Assembly: GCF_963678225.1 (NCBI RefSeq) | Contig: NZ_OY782764.1 | Span: forward strand, 2,733,001-2,797,000 | Source of the DNA: an uncultured Cohaesibacter sp. | Lineage (GTDB): Bacteria; Pseudomonadota; Alphaproteobacteria; Rhizobiales; Cohaesibacteraceae | Direction of reading: 5' to 3' | DNA length: 64,000 bases | In this document: positions 8,946-16,668 of the stretch, in pieces | Layout of the letters: every line of letters begins with the position of its first letter | How positions within the stretch are numbered: the stretch's first letter is position 1 | Made by a program: the position numbers and the translations under genes | The notes under the pieces: generated by a model | Databases searched by the model: none | What the model was told of the DNA's origin: nothing | Seen by the model: the letters and a program-made list of their open reading frames with translations, nothing else

Positions 8946-9166
8946 GCTTCATTGTCCCGGTTGTTGACCGTGAAGGTAAGGCCAAGGGTCTGCATAACTG
9001 TGAGAGCCAGTCCCACTTGGCAACTCTCCTTGCCATGCTCCAGCTCACGCACAAAGCGCACGCCTACCCCCGATAGGGCTGCCAGTTGTTCCTGTGTCAG
9101 CGCCTGCCGTTTGCGCTCTTCCCGAATGAGCGCTCCAAGATCTTGAGAATTATCGATGTTGGCCAT
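8942..9166 (-). CDS. hipB: HipB-family antitoxin, XRE-type DNA-binding protein
   Basis: A small (74 residue) Cro/CI-type helix-turn-helix protein: LGALIREERKRQALTQEQLAALSGVGVRFVRELEHGK covers the whole HTH. HipB proteins bind and inhibit HipA and repress their own operon through palindromic operators. I start at the ATG at 9166, since AAGGGA lies 5 bases upstream. An in-frame ATG at 9172 abuts the same purine run and is unlikely. The gene precedes and overlaps hipA, the usual antitoxin-first order. Three matching palindromes lie just upstream. Confidence 0.92.
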   Translation of the reverse strand: MANIDNSQDLGALIREERKRQALTQEQLAALSGVGVRFVRELEHGKESCQVGLALTVMQTLGLTFTVNNRDNEA

Positions 9167-9171
9167 GATCA

Positions 9172-9283
9172 TCCCTTTCGGGACGAATTTAGCACAACTC
9201 AGTTAAAAATGCACGAAAAAGACCCGAACGGGACGAACGGTGCCATAGGAATGATGATGTGGCTGAAAACATCCCGAACGGGA
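9172..9283. promoter_or_regulatory. Three palindromic hipBA operators spaced exactly 50 bp
   Basis: The 12 bp palindrome TCCC-GAAC-GGGA occurs at 9272-9283, as ACCCGAACGGGA at 9222-9233, and as TCCCTTTCGGGA at 9172-9183. All three are followed by GACGAA or GATGAT-type sequence. The start-to-start spacing is 50 bp each time, close to five helical turns, which suits cooperative binding of HipB dimers or DNA bending. The first copy ends just before the hipB start codon, so binding would also cover the translation start region. Confidence 0.75.
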
Positions 9284-9378
9284 TGATTGATGGGGAGCGT
9301 CTCTGTTCAAGCTGTCTCGCAAATATATCTGGAGATGTCTGGTCCGAGCATGCTCTTCAAAAGCTCGGAATCTAGGCG

Positions 9379-10605
9379 TCAATCTGAGGTCATCATTTGA
9401 TAGATCCTAGCAGCAACTTTGTCAGCTGCAGCAATCAGGACTGCATCCAGATGATGGATATAGCGGCTTGTGACAGTCGCGGCAGAATGGCCAAGCATTG
9501 CTGCGATGGTCAATTCAGAATAGCCAAGGTCTCCGGCCGTTGAGGCGAAAGAGTGCCTCAAAGTGTGTGGGCTCACGTCTGTGAAACCTGCTCGTTTCTT
9601 GATGCGCATCCAACCACCGGGCAATCCGCCGAAAATCTGACCTGTTCGGGCAGGTGTCAGGACATAAGGCCAGTCTTCTTCGCGTTCAATAGCTTCTATG
9701 TGGTCTAGCAAAGCCCGTCCTGCAGGCCGAACGGATGACCCTTCCTTACTGTCCAGTAGCCTTAGGCAGCCTTCATTCGATTGTACTTCATCCCACTTCA
9801 GGTTCGTGATCTCACCAGAACGGCAACCGCTCAATGCCAGGAGCCAGATGCAGTCGATTAGTTGATGGAGCTCACCTTCGGCCTTTGCTTCTTCGAGGGC
9901 TTTTCCGAGTGATCTATATTCCGAGGGTGACAGGCGGCGAGTTCTAATCTTGTCTGCTGGACGCTTGACGCCAATTGATGGGCTGACATCGATAATGCCT
10001 TCCGAAACTGCGAAAGCTAGGATGCCTCCGAGCAAGCCGGCAGACCGAGAGGCAGCACCGGGTCCTCCTTTGACAATTGACTTGCCTCGAGGTTTTTGTG
10101 TTCTGGCTGTTCGAACCGTTCTCCCTGCTACCACTTCTCGGATGAAACGATTGATGTCTGGTTTGGTGAGATCGGACACCCTCTTTGAACCGAGTAGGGG
10201 AATGATATGGTTGGCTATATGCCCTCGGTCTGTGCTGAGAGTGCTTTCTTTCTTGGGACGATTGCTTTTTCCCATGATCAGCCCTTTGTCGGCAGCTTCA
10301 AGATAAGCCTCGCAAAGCTCCTTGACCGTCATGGTTTTTCTTCTCTGAACTGCTCGATCCTCTACAGGGTCCTCTCCTGTTGTCACTATAGCGAGCTTGC
10401 GTGCTTCTTCGGCTGTGATGGTTCCGTGACGCCCTATTGTCATACGCCTGCGACGGTTGTGCGTATTGCGATAGTCGACAAAATAGGTGCGGGTGCCGCT
10501 GGGCATGATGAAGACCCCAAATCCTTTGAGATCGCTGCACCAGACGGTGTACTGAGAGGCTTTAGGTTTTGCCGCGTCGACGACGGACTTGGTCAGTCTA
10601 GGCAT
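9379..10605 (-). CDS. int: Tyrosine-type site-specific integrase (island/prophage type)
   Basis: A 408-residue integrase of the P4-like/DUF4102-containing group. The N-terminal domain (about 1-90, LKGFGVFIMPSGTRTYFVDYRN) is the arm-binding type, followed by a core-binding SAM-like domain (about 92-205) and the catalytic domain. The catalytic residues are all visible: Arg262 (SGCRSGE), His347 and Arg350 (HTLRH), His373 (LGHS) and nucleophile Tyr382 (SRYIHH). A GGAGG stands 8 bases before the ATG. It is transcribed away from a tRNA-Pro 3' fragment 180 bp to its right, the usual arrangement for integrases that use a tRNA 3' end as attB. Confidence 0.95.
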   Translation of the reverse strand: MPRLTKSVVDAAKPKASQYTVWCSDLKGFGVFIMPSGTRTYFVDYRNTHNRRRRMTIGRHGTITAEEARKLAIVTTGEDPVEDRAVQRRKTMTVKELCEAYLEAADKGLIMGKSNRPKKESTLSTDRGHIANHIIPLLGSKRVSDLTKPDINRFIREVVAGRTVRTARTQKPRGKSIVKGGPGAASRSAGLLGGILAFAVSEGIIDVSPSIGVKRPADKIRTRRLSPSEYRSLGKALEEAKAEGELHQLIDCIWLLALSGCRSGEITNLKWDEVQSNEGCLRLLDSKEGSSVRPAGRALLDHIEAIEREEDWPYVLTPARTGQIFGGLPGGWMRIKKRAGFTDVSPHTLRHSFASTAGDLGYSELTIAAMLGHSAATVTSRYIHHLDAVLIAAADKVAARIYQMMTSD

Positions 10606-10617
10606 GGGTTCTAACCT

Positions 10618-10640
10618 CCAAAAAACTCACCAAAAACTCA
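10618..10640. repeat. Tandem direct repeat between int and the att fragment
   Basis: Two adjacent copies of CCAAAAA(A)CTCA lie just upstream of the integrase start. Short direct repeats in this position often serve as arm-type integrase or excisionase sites, and they would also overlap the int promoter. The role is inferred from position only. Confidence 0.4.
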
Positions 10641-10785
10641 CCACGAAATGGAAAGCTGTAGCGAAGGTTAGGATATCTTCGGGTTAACTGAAGTCAATAA
10701 AGATAAAGTCATTTCAGATGGTTAGGCGGAAATTTCGCATTCTTAGGACACTGTGGCGAAGCGTCGAAAAGACCCTTTGGGGTTA

Positions 10786-10830
10786 TTCGGGAGGCAGGGG
10801 CCGGAGGTTCGAATCCTCTCACTCCGACCA
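10786..10830 (+). other. 3' fragment of tRNA-Pro, probable attachment site (att)
   Basis: From the anticodon-loop-like TTCGGGA (10786-10792) through a T-arm with TTCGAAT loop to ACTCCGACCA (ending 10830), the sequence reads like the 3' half of an alphaproteobacterial tRNA-Pro with CGG anticodon. The acceptor partner CGGAGTG is absent at the expected position near 10754, so it is not an intact tRNA gene. With the integrase next to it, it is best read as the duplicated att core left by integration at a tRNA-Pro gene. Confidence 0.7.
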
Positions 10831-10980
10831 ACCTTTTCAATAGGTTAGGTCTTTCCCGTTTTTCCCTCGCCCATGAAACGGCCTAAAGCGCTATGTTGGA
10901 TTAACGCTTTTACCCTTCCCATGCACTGACCGCTGACTCCTGAAAATCAGGATGATCATGACGATAGATAAGCTGAACTG

Positions 10981-11160
10981 ACTCTAGCGACGTTGCGAAA
11001 CAACCAGTTCCAAGCTTGGATGAAAAGCTCGGGCTATGAGAGTGCCGGTATGTGTCGCATAGACAACGTGCTGAGCAGGTATGCTGCGGTCCAGTGCTGT
11101 ATGGGCTTTGTGGTTCTGCCTTGCTATCTAGCTGATGCAGCTCCGGACCTTACGGATCTC
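10981..11160 (+). pseudogene. Remnant of a LysR-type regulator C-terminal domain
   Basis: The + frame encodes RIDNVLSRYAAVQCCMGFVVLPCYLADAAPDL, which closely follows the end of the LysR substrate-binding domain (the stretch usually reading like AAVRAGLGIALLPCFLGDADPDL). A stop lies just upstream (10969-10971), there is no HTH region, and the frame beyond about 11160 loses resemblance and runs into the opposite-strand LysR gene. I read it as a truncated relic next to the integration site. Confidence 0.5.
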
Positions 11161-11164
11161 TATA

Positions 11165-12034
11165 TCATGCAGGATGTGCGCACTGCTGTGTCAGGCAGGC
11201 AATCTGTCTGGCGAGTGCCAGCACTGCGTGGGAGGGAGCTTGGTTCCGCTTGCGCAGAACTGTAGCAACACGCGGGGGCTTTGCAAATCTGCCTTGGATG
11301 ATCTCCAGATCATCCGTGATCTGTCGCCTGCCGACGAGAGATATACCGAGGCCCGATCTGAGGGACGACATGATGCCTGACACGCTCGCGCATTTAAGGA
11401 CGATCGATAAGCCATGTGGCGGTTGCGGCGCAGTCTCCATGGCCCATCGGCGATAGAAGCATCGGTTATCGAAGGCGAGAAACGGGATCGGCCGATCAAA
11501 GTCAAGAATAAGATCGCGCGACTTTGCCCAGACGAGGTCGTCCTCGGACAGCAGGATATCATCGCGGCGACACTCATCGGAAAATAGCTGAAAGACCCCG
11601 ACATCCAGAACGCCCCGATGCAACTGTTCGGCAATGACCAGACTTTGGGCAACATCGGTGTAGACGGAGACATCAGGCTGAAGTCTTGCGAAACGTCCAA
11701 GGACTGGCACCAGCGTCCCGTGAGACATTTCCTCGGTTATTCCAAGCCGCACCACCCCGCTCAGCACTTCTGTGCCTAAGCTGGTGATGGCCTCATCGTT
11801 GAGGGAGAGAATCCGGCGAGCGTATGTCAACAGCTGTTCGCCTTCCTCGGTGAAAACGGGCTGTCCGCTTTGACGTGTGAGAAGTTGGCAGCCAAGCCCT
11901 TTTTCCAACCGACGGATCTTGTGTGATACGGCGGATTGGGACAGCGCCAGCTGACGCGCCGCGCGAGATACGCCTCCATGGTCCCTGATCGCACATAGCG
12001 CCTGCAACGCACCAATATCCAGTTTCGACATCAT
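11165..12034 (-). CDS. LysR-family transcriptional regulator
   Basis: A 289-residue LysR protein with an N-terminal winged HTH (GGVSRAARQLALSQSAVSHKIRRLEKGLGCQLLTR, about residues 20-55) and a substrate-binding domain from about residue 90. Inducer and targets are unknown. It is divergent from the alpha/beta hydrolase gene at 12133, with an 11 bp inverted repeat between them, so autoregulation and activation of the hydrolase are likely. Two consecutive ATGs (12034, 12031) open the frame. Confidence 0.9.
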   Translation of the reverse strand: MMSKLDIGALQALCAIRDHGGVSRAARQLALSQSAVSHKIRRLEKGLGCQLLTRQSGQPVFTEEGEQLLTYARRILSLNDEAITSLGTEVLSGVVRLGITEEMSHGTLVPVLGRFARLQPDVSVYTDVAQSLVIAEQLHRGVLDVGVFQLFSDECRRDDILLSEDDLVWAKSRDLILDFDRPIPFLAFDNRCFYRRWAMETAPQPPHGLSIVLKCASVSGIMSSLRSGLGISLVGRRQITDDLEIIQGRFAKPPRVATVLRKRNQAPSHAVLALARQIACLTQQCAHPA

Positions 12035-12037
12035 AAT

Positions 12038-12094
12038 GAAATGATGACAGATTTAGATTGTCTGTTCAAATTAATTCATTTTCGTCATCATTTC
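12038..12094. promoter_or_regulatory. 11 bp inverted repeat between LysR gene and hydrolase
   Basis: GAAATGATGAC (12038-12048) and GTCATCATTTC (12084-12094) form a perfect 11 bp inverted repeat with a 35 bp spacer in the divergent promoter region. This spread fits a LysR tetramer binding two half-sites. The left arm sits 4 bp before the LysR start codon. Confidence 0.6.
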
Positions 12095-12132
12095 ACATCT
12101 CCTATCTTGGGGGCCGACAAGGGAGATATACC

Positions 12133-12945
12133 ATGCTTGAATTGCCTCAGACATCACTCATCGAAGGAAACCGCATTCGATGGGGCGTGACTGGTGACGG
12201 CCCGCCGCTAGTCGCCATTCACGGAACACCCTTTTCCTCGCAGGTCTGGCGCAGGATCATTCCCCTGTTGGCTGATAGGAGACGTATCTACTATTTTGAT
12301 CTTGCGGGCTATGGACAATCGGAGATGCACGAAAGGCAGGATGTTTCGCTTGGTGTGCAAAACAGGGTGCTTGCTGCCCTGTTCGCCGAATGGGAGCTGG
12401 ATCGCCCGGATGTTCTGGCGCATGACTTCGGTGGCGCGACAGCCCTTCGCGCCTATTATCTCAACGACCTGCAATATGGCTCCTTGACGCTGTTTGATGT
12501 AGTCGCCCAAGCTCCGTGGGGGTCGCCTTTCGTGCGTCATGTCTGCCAGCACGAAGCCGCGTTCGCTGGCATGCCGGACAGCATGCACCGGGCGCTTTTG
12601 GAGAGTTATATAGAGGGCTCCACGCATGCGCCAATGTCTCGAGAAGCGTTGGACATCTACAGTGCCCCATGGATAGGTCCCGTCGGACAACCTGCCTTCT
12701 ATCGCCAGATTGCTCAGATGGATCAGAAATTCACAGACGAAGTCGAACTGCTTTATCAACCCATGGATTGTCCGGTCACTGTTTTATGGGGGCGGGAAGA
12801 TCAATGGCTTCCATCTACGCAAGGCAGATCCCTAGCAAAGAAACTCTCGGATACCGCTTGCACCATCGTGGAAGGGGCAGGGCATCTTATGCAGGAAGAT
12901 CGGCCAGAAGCTATCGTGGCATCTGTTCTCAAGCAGGCCTATTAA
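12133..12945 (+). CDS. Alpha/beta hydrolase (haloalkane dehalogenase / epoxide hydrolase type)
   Basis: A 270-residue alpha/beta-fold hydrolase. The oxyanion motif HGTPFSSQVWRRI is near the N-terminus, and the nucleophile elbow reads LAHDFGGATALR, placing Asp rather than Ser at the nucleophile position as in haloalkane or haloacetate dehalogenases and epoxide hydrolases. LWGREDQWLP and the late GAGHLMQEDRPEA supply the acid and catalytic His. The frame is open from 12058, but the ATG at 12133 has GGGAGA upstream and gives the usual N-terminus. Substrate is not predictable. It is probably controlled by the divergent LysR. Confidence 0.85.
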   Translation: MLELPQTSLIEGNRIRWGVTGDGPPLVAIHGTPFSSQVWRRIIPLLADRRRIYYFDLAGYGQSEMHERQDVSLGVQNRVLAALFAEWELDRPDVLAHDFGGATALRAYYLNDLQYGSLTLFDVVAQAPWGSPFVRHVCQHEAAFAGMPDSMHRALLESYIEGSTHAPMSREALDIYSAPWIGPVGQPAFYRQIAQMDQKFTDEVELLYQPMDCPVTVLWGREDQWLPSTQGRSLAKKLSDTACTIVEGAGHLMQEDRPEAIVASVLKQAY

Positions 12946-13031
12946 CAAGGACAATGCACGGGATTCTCATAGAATATATCTCCATCCTGCTGTCGCTGCG
13001 TGATGCGTAACAGCATGATCCTGGAGACTCC

Positions 13032-13931
13032 CTATTGAGAAGCGGGCTTTCTGGCAATCAGCCCGCCGCAGATAATCATGCACAGTCCCAGAAGCGCGAG
13101 GCCAGACAGCAAATCACCAAAGAGCAGGGCTGACAAAACAACCCCAAACCCCGTCCCCCAATAGCCGATCTGACTGAAAATAACAGGGCCGGCAATCTTT
13201 TGAAGTTGGAAGTTGAGCACATATAGCAGGGCCAATATGGCGATCATTCCTATGGTCCACCCCCAATCGGAGTATGAGGTCAAACGCCATTGGGTCACGT
13301 CTTCGAACATGGGGGCCATCACCAAGATAATCAGACAGGAGGCCAGCAAGGTTGCACATGCAAAAGCTTGCGCCGAAGTGCCTTCCGGCCAGAAGCGCGT
13401 GCGTACAATGTTTCCCAATGCAGCAAAAGCGGGAATAAGGAGACCGAGCAAAATCCAAAGCGTCTGTTCCGTGTCGATCAATGTCAGCTGTTGCTGTACA
13501 AGAGCAATCATGCCGACAAAACCGATCAGAATACCGATTGCGCGGCGAACAAACATCCGTTCAACGCCCAAACCGGCGGCAAAAGACATCGTAAGAATTG
13601 GCGAGAGTGAGTAGACCGTCGAGGTGTAGGCCGGCCCGACGCGATCAACAACTGCATAAGACAGAACAGTCGGTGCAGCAAAGCTGATCAATGCAAGCGA
13701 CGTATAAAGGGCAAGATGTCTGCGTGTTGTTGGAATCTTCTCGCTATGGATACGAACCAAAAGAAAGAGAAGAATTGCCGCACCGAAATTACCGGAAAGC
13801 CCCAACTGAAATGGCAATAGTCCCGCAGAAAGAGCCGCCTTGGCGATCATGATTTTTGAGGCAAAGGTGAAGCTGCTGCAAATGAGCAGCAGCATTGGTG
13901 TCACGATCATCGCTTTCAGTATCCGACTCAT
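13032..13931 (-). CDS. EamA/DMT-family transporter
   Basis: A drug/metabolite-type permease of 299 residues with about ten hydrophobic helices in two repeated halves, such as MIVTPMLLLICSSFTFA, LGLSGNFGAAILLFLLV and VLSALLFGDLLSGLALLGLCMIICGGLIA. DMT proteins export or exchange small metabolites, and the substrate is not evident. The frame continues upstream to 14006, but that would run through the operator. The ATG at 13931 has GGAGAG just before it. It is divergent from a MarR gene, the usual arrangement for a repressor and its efflux pump. Confidence 0.88.
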   Translation of the reverse strand: MSRILKAMIVTPMLLLICSSFTFASKIMIAKAALSAGLLPFQLGLSGNFGAAILLFLLVRIHSEKIPTTRRHLALYTSLALISFAAPTVLSYAVVDRVGPAYTSTVYSLSPILTMSFAAGLGVERMFVRRAIGILIGFVGMIALVQQQLTLIDTEQTLWILLGLLIPAFAALGNIVRTRFWPEGTSAQAFACATLLASCLIILVMAPMFEDVTQWRLTSYSDWGWTIGMIAILALLYVLNFQLQKIAGPVIFSQIGYWGTGFGVVLSALLFGDLLSGLALLGLCMIICGGLIARKPASQ

Positions 13932-13946
13932 AGGCTCTCCATTTAT

Positions 13947-13984
13947 CTTTACATAAAGATAAATTATTTTACCTTTATGTAAAG
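13947..13984. promoter_or_regulatory. Twin palindromic operators for the MarR-family regulator
   Basis: CTTTACATAAAG (13947-13958) and its exact reverse complement CTTTATGTAAAG (13973-13984) stand 26 bp apart centre to centre. Each is itself a near-palindrome (CTTTA-N2-TAAAG). They fill the space between the DMT transporter and MarR start codons, so one or two MarR dimers could repress both genes. Confidence 0.7.
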
Positions 13985-13992
13985 ATAATGTT

Positions 13993-14508
13993 ATGCTCAT
14001 CACCATGATGAAACATTCTGATGCTGATCACGTGGATGGTGCGCGCCTTCAATGGGAAACGTTGAGGCCGGACATTGATACCACTCCGATGGAAATCCTG
14101 GGCAGGATCAATCGAATTGCCCTTCTGACTGCGCCTGCCATTGTGTCTGTTATGGCTGAGTATGATTTGGATCGGGGGGAGTTTGATGTGTTGGCAACCC
14201 TGCGCCGATCCGGAGCTCCTTTTGCTCTGAGGCCAACAGAGCTTTGCTCTTCCCTTCTGCTCACGTCGGGGGGGCTAAGCAATCGATTGCGACGCATGGA
14301 AAGGAAGGGGTTGGTAACACGCACTCAAAATGAAGAGGACGGGCGTAGCCAGCTCATCACGATTAGTCCCAAAGGCTTGAATTTGGTCGACCAGGTCTTC
14401 ACTCACGATATGAAGGTGGAAGCCGGTTTGCTTTCCAAACTTGATGAAAAACATCGTAGTCAGTTGGCGGAGGCCCTGAAGGCTCTATGTCTGACCCTTG
14501 AGCAATGA
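13993..14508 (+). CDS. MarR-family transcriptional regulator
   Basis: A 171-residue winged-helix regulator. The MarR core is clear: LTAPAIVSVMAEYDLDRGEFDVLATLRRSG, then recognition region LLLTSGGLSNRLRRMERKGLVTRTQNEEDGRSQLITIS, then a C-terminal dimerisation helix. Such proteins usually repress a neighbouring efflux or degradative gene until a small aromatic or lipophilic ligand binds. In-frame ATGs at 13993, 14005 and 14008 are all possible starts. It is divergent from the DMT transporter, and a dehalogenase gene follows 82 bp downstream on the same strand. Confidence 0.92.
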   Translation: MLITMMKHSDADHVDGARLQWETLRPDIDTTPMEILGRINRIALLTAPAIVSVMAEYDLDRGEFDVLATLRRSGAPFALRPTELCSSLLLTSGGLSNRLRRMERKGLVTRTQNEEDGRSQLITISPKGLNLVDQVFTHDMKVEAGLLSKLDEKHRSQLAEALKALCLTLEQ

Positions 14509-14590
14509 GTGTCAGAAACATCCAAGCCTCTTGCTACAATGCCTCTTGATCTGCGGCTCGAACCACAGAAACAGAAAGGACCAACAGGAG

Positions 14591-15301
14591 ATGAACCAAG
14601 CTTTCATTTTTGATGTTTTCGGAACTCTCGTAGATTGGCGAACAGGCGTGGCCGAGCAAGTCAAGTATGCCTTCACAAAGCGGGAAATCGTGGTTGATCC
14701 CTTCCGTTTTGCCGATCATTGGAGAAGTCTCTACGGCCCCGCCATGGATGAGGTTCGGTCCGGAACAAGAGAATATGTGCCCCTGGATCTGTTGCACAGG
14801 GAAAATCTCGATAGAACTCTTTCGTCCTTCGGACTCGACCATGCCCTTGATGCAAGCGCTCGCGATGCTCTGAACCGTGCGTGGGAACAGCTACCCGCTT
14901 GGCCTGATGTTCATGAGGGAATGTTGCGCCTGCGGCCCTTGGGGTTTCTTGCCCCATGTTCCAATGCATCGGTTGCTCTCTCAATACGGCTTGCCCGATT
15001 TGCTGGCCTGAATTGGGACATGATTGCCGGAGCTGACCTTGCTCAAGATTACAAGCCAAAACAATCTGTTTATCTCAATTCCGCCAAGGCACTCGGTCTT
15101 GCTCCGGAGACGGTGACCATGGTCGCCGCACATAATGACGATCTTGCCGCCGCCCAACAGGCAGGCTTGCGCACAGCCTTCATCCCAAGGGTGCGAGAAC
15201 ATGGTGAGGGGCAAACGGTTGATCTCAAAGCTGAAGGCAATTGGGATTATTTTGCGGATGATCTGATAGATCTCGCAAGGCAGGTTGAAGCACAAACTTG
15301 A
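14591..15301 (+). CDS. Haloacid dehalogenase, type II (HAD superfamily)
   Basis: A 236-residue HAD enzyme resembling L-2-haloacid dehalogenases, which hydrolyse 2-haloalkanoic acids through an aspartyl ester. Motif I is FDVFGTLVDWRTG with the nucleophilic Asp near residue 8. Motif II is in PCSNAS, the motif III lysine in DYKPKQSVYL, and motif IV in VAAHNDDLAAAQQAGL. The start at 14591 follows AACAGGAG. Many HAD type II proteins have unknown natural substrates, so true dehalogenase activity is not certain. Confidence 0.85.
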   Translation: MNQAFIFDVFGTLVDWRTGVAEQVKYAFTKREIVVDPFRFADHWRSLYGPAMDEVRSGTREYVPLDLLHRENLDRTLSSFGLDHALDASARDALNRAWEQLPAWPDVHEGMLRLRPLGFLAPCSNASVALSIRLARFAGLNWDMIAGADLAQDYKPKQSVYLNSAKALGLAPETVTMVAAHNDDLAAAQQAGLRTAFIPRVREHGEGQTVDLKAEGNWDYFADDLIDLARQVEAQT

Positions 15302-15370
15302 AGTATGCCCTCTCTTTCCCGCAATGGCCAAGTTGTGGCCGAGTGGCAATGAAATTGGAAAGGACCAACT

Positions 15371-15940
15371 GTGGCAGATAACGGTACCAAATGGACCATG
15401 CGACCATTCCGGCGCTCTGACACCCAACAGGTCGTCAACCTTTTTAAACAGGTCAACAGATTGCTGGCACCACCTGAAATGGAAGCTGCTTTCCAAGCAT
15501 ATATCCAGCGATCCCTCGATGAAGAAATCGAACGTATTGAAGACTACTATTCCGAGCACGATGGGCTATTCCACGTCGCTGAATCAGAAGGTTGCCTGTG
15601 CGGAATGTTCGGACTTGAGAGGTCTGGCTCCGACGCCATGGAGCTTCGTCGCATGTATGTTGCGCCTCAAGTGCGAGGACTGGGGCTTGGTCGTTCGCTC
15701 TTGGCTAGAGCCGAGATGCTGACTATTGAGGCTGGCCGAACGCGACTTGTACTCAGCACGTCAGAAATCCAAAAGGCTGCGCTGGCACTGTATCGCTCGT
15801 CTGGCTACATTGTATCGGCCGAGAAAACGGCACAAACAGGATCCTTGAAGACGGTAGGGGGCGGACTCCGGCGATTTTACTTCGAGAAGGACCTGACTGT
15901 TTCGTCCCAACACCTTCAGAGCAATTCCAACGCCCCATAG
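15371..15940 (+). CDS. GNAT-family N-acetyltransferase
   Basis: A 189-residue GCN5-related acetyltransferase. The acetyl-CoA binding motif RRMYVAPQVRGLGLGRSLLARAEMLTIEAG is intact, followed by the beta-strand/helix TRLVLSTSEIQKAALALYRSSGYI. The acceptor substrate is unknown. It starts with GTG at 15371, with GGAAAGGA about 8 bases upstream. The last 15 or so residues (SSQHLQSNSNAP) lie beyond the fold. It lies 69 bp after the dehalogenase and could share its transcript. Confidence 0.88.
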   Translation: MADNGTKWTMRPFRRSDTQQVVNLFKQVNRLLAPPEMEAAFQAYIQRSLDEEIERIEDYYSEHDGLFHVAESEGCLCGMFGLERSGSDAMELRRMYVAPQVRGLGLGRSLLARAEMLTIEAGRTRLVLSTSEIQKAALALYRSSGYIVSAEKTAQTGSLKTVGGGLRRFYFEKDLTVSSQHLQSNSNAP

Positions 15941-16136
15941 AGCCCGCCCCTATGATAGCTCGTATTGATGGTTGGAGTAGTCATGAAACCGGGAGGGAAG
16001 GTCATCGTCGGAATGCGCGCCAGATAGCTGGCTTTGTGACCCAAGGCGCCATCACATTTTTTGCATGGTTTAATGACGACTAAGCCGATGGGATTTGTTA
16101 CAATAAGGCAGATCACTCTGAGCAGAATGGACCAAT

Positions 16137-16580
16137 ATGATATCGCAAAAAGCACAATATGCCTTCAGGGCGCTGCTCGCGCTGGCGCGGCTGGATGATG
16201 ACGAAGTCTCCATGATCTCCGATATTGCCTCCTCTCAGAATATCCCGAAAAAGTTTCTCGAGCAGATCCTGCTGGACCTTAAACGCCACGGCATCGTTCA
16301 GAGCCGCCGCGGGAAAATGGGGGGCTATCTGCTTCTCAAAGAAGCGAATGAGATCACCTTTGGCGAGGTCCTTCGTATCATAGATGGACCGATCGCACCG
16401 CTGCCATGCCTGAGCAAGATGGCCTATCGAAAATGCGATGGCTGCGATGATGAAGAGGCCTGTGAAATCCGCAAAGTTTTTGCCAAAGTAGCTGATGCTA
16501 CGCGCAATATTCTCGACAATACGACAATTTCAGACGCAATTTCTGACCCTGAGAAGGCTGATATCCCATTGATCTCATGA
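16137..16580 (+). CDS. Rrf2-family transcriptional regulator (sulfur-type)
   Basis: A 147-residue Rrf2 protein with HTH (ISQKAQYAFRALLALARL ... IPKKFLEQILLDLKRHGIVQSRRGKMGGYLL). The cysteines in CLSKMAYRKCDGCDDEEACEIR could bind an Fe-S cluster or respond to thiol state. Many cysteine-bearing Rrf2 proteins control Fe-S, nitric oxide or sulfur-assimilation genes. It sits directly upstream of the sulfate transporter operon in the same orientation, which makes control of sulfate uptake the most economical guess. Confidence 0.9.
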   Translation: MISQKAQYAFRALLALARLDDDEVSMISDIASSQNIPKKFLEQILLDLKRHGIVQSRRGKMGGYLLLKEANEITFGEVLRIIDGPIAPLPCLSKMAYRKCDGCDDEEACEIRKVFAKVADATRNILDNTTISDAISDPEKADIPLIS

Positions 16581-16668
16581 GATAAATTGGTGTGCTTCAT
16601 AAATTTCTTGACTAACACTACTAAATCGATAGAGATTAAGGATATTGATCATGTTCAGGGAGGTTTCC

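Larger units (their letters stand above)
7327..10830. mobile_element. Right-hand part of a tRNA-Pro-associated integrated element
   Basis: DUF736, hipBA and a tyrosine integrase are followed by a tRNA-Pro 3' fragment about 180 bp beyond the integrase start. With the tRNA on the + strand, an element inserted at the tRNA 3' end would leave the intact tRNA on the left and this duplicated 3' piece on the right. The element therefore should extend leftward. The left end is not recognisable in the window, so the boundary given is only the part with clear accessory genes. Confidence 0.5.

Noticed and set aside
10754-10830. Complete tRNA-Pro gene
   Set aside because: Only the 3' half matches. The 5' acceptor strand, D-arm and anticodon 5' stem cannot be formed from the upstream bases.
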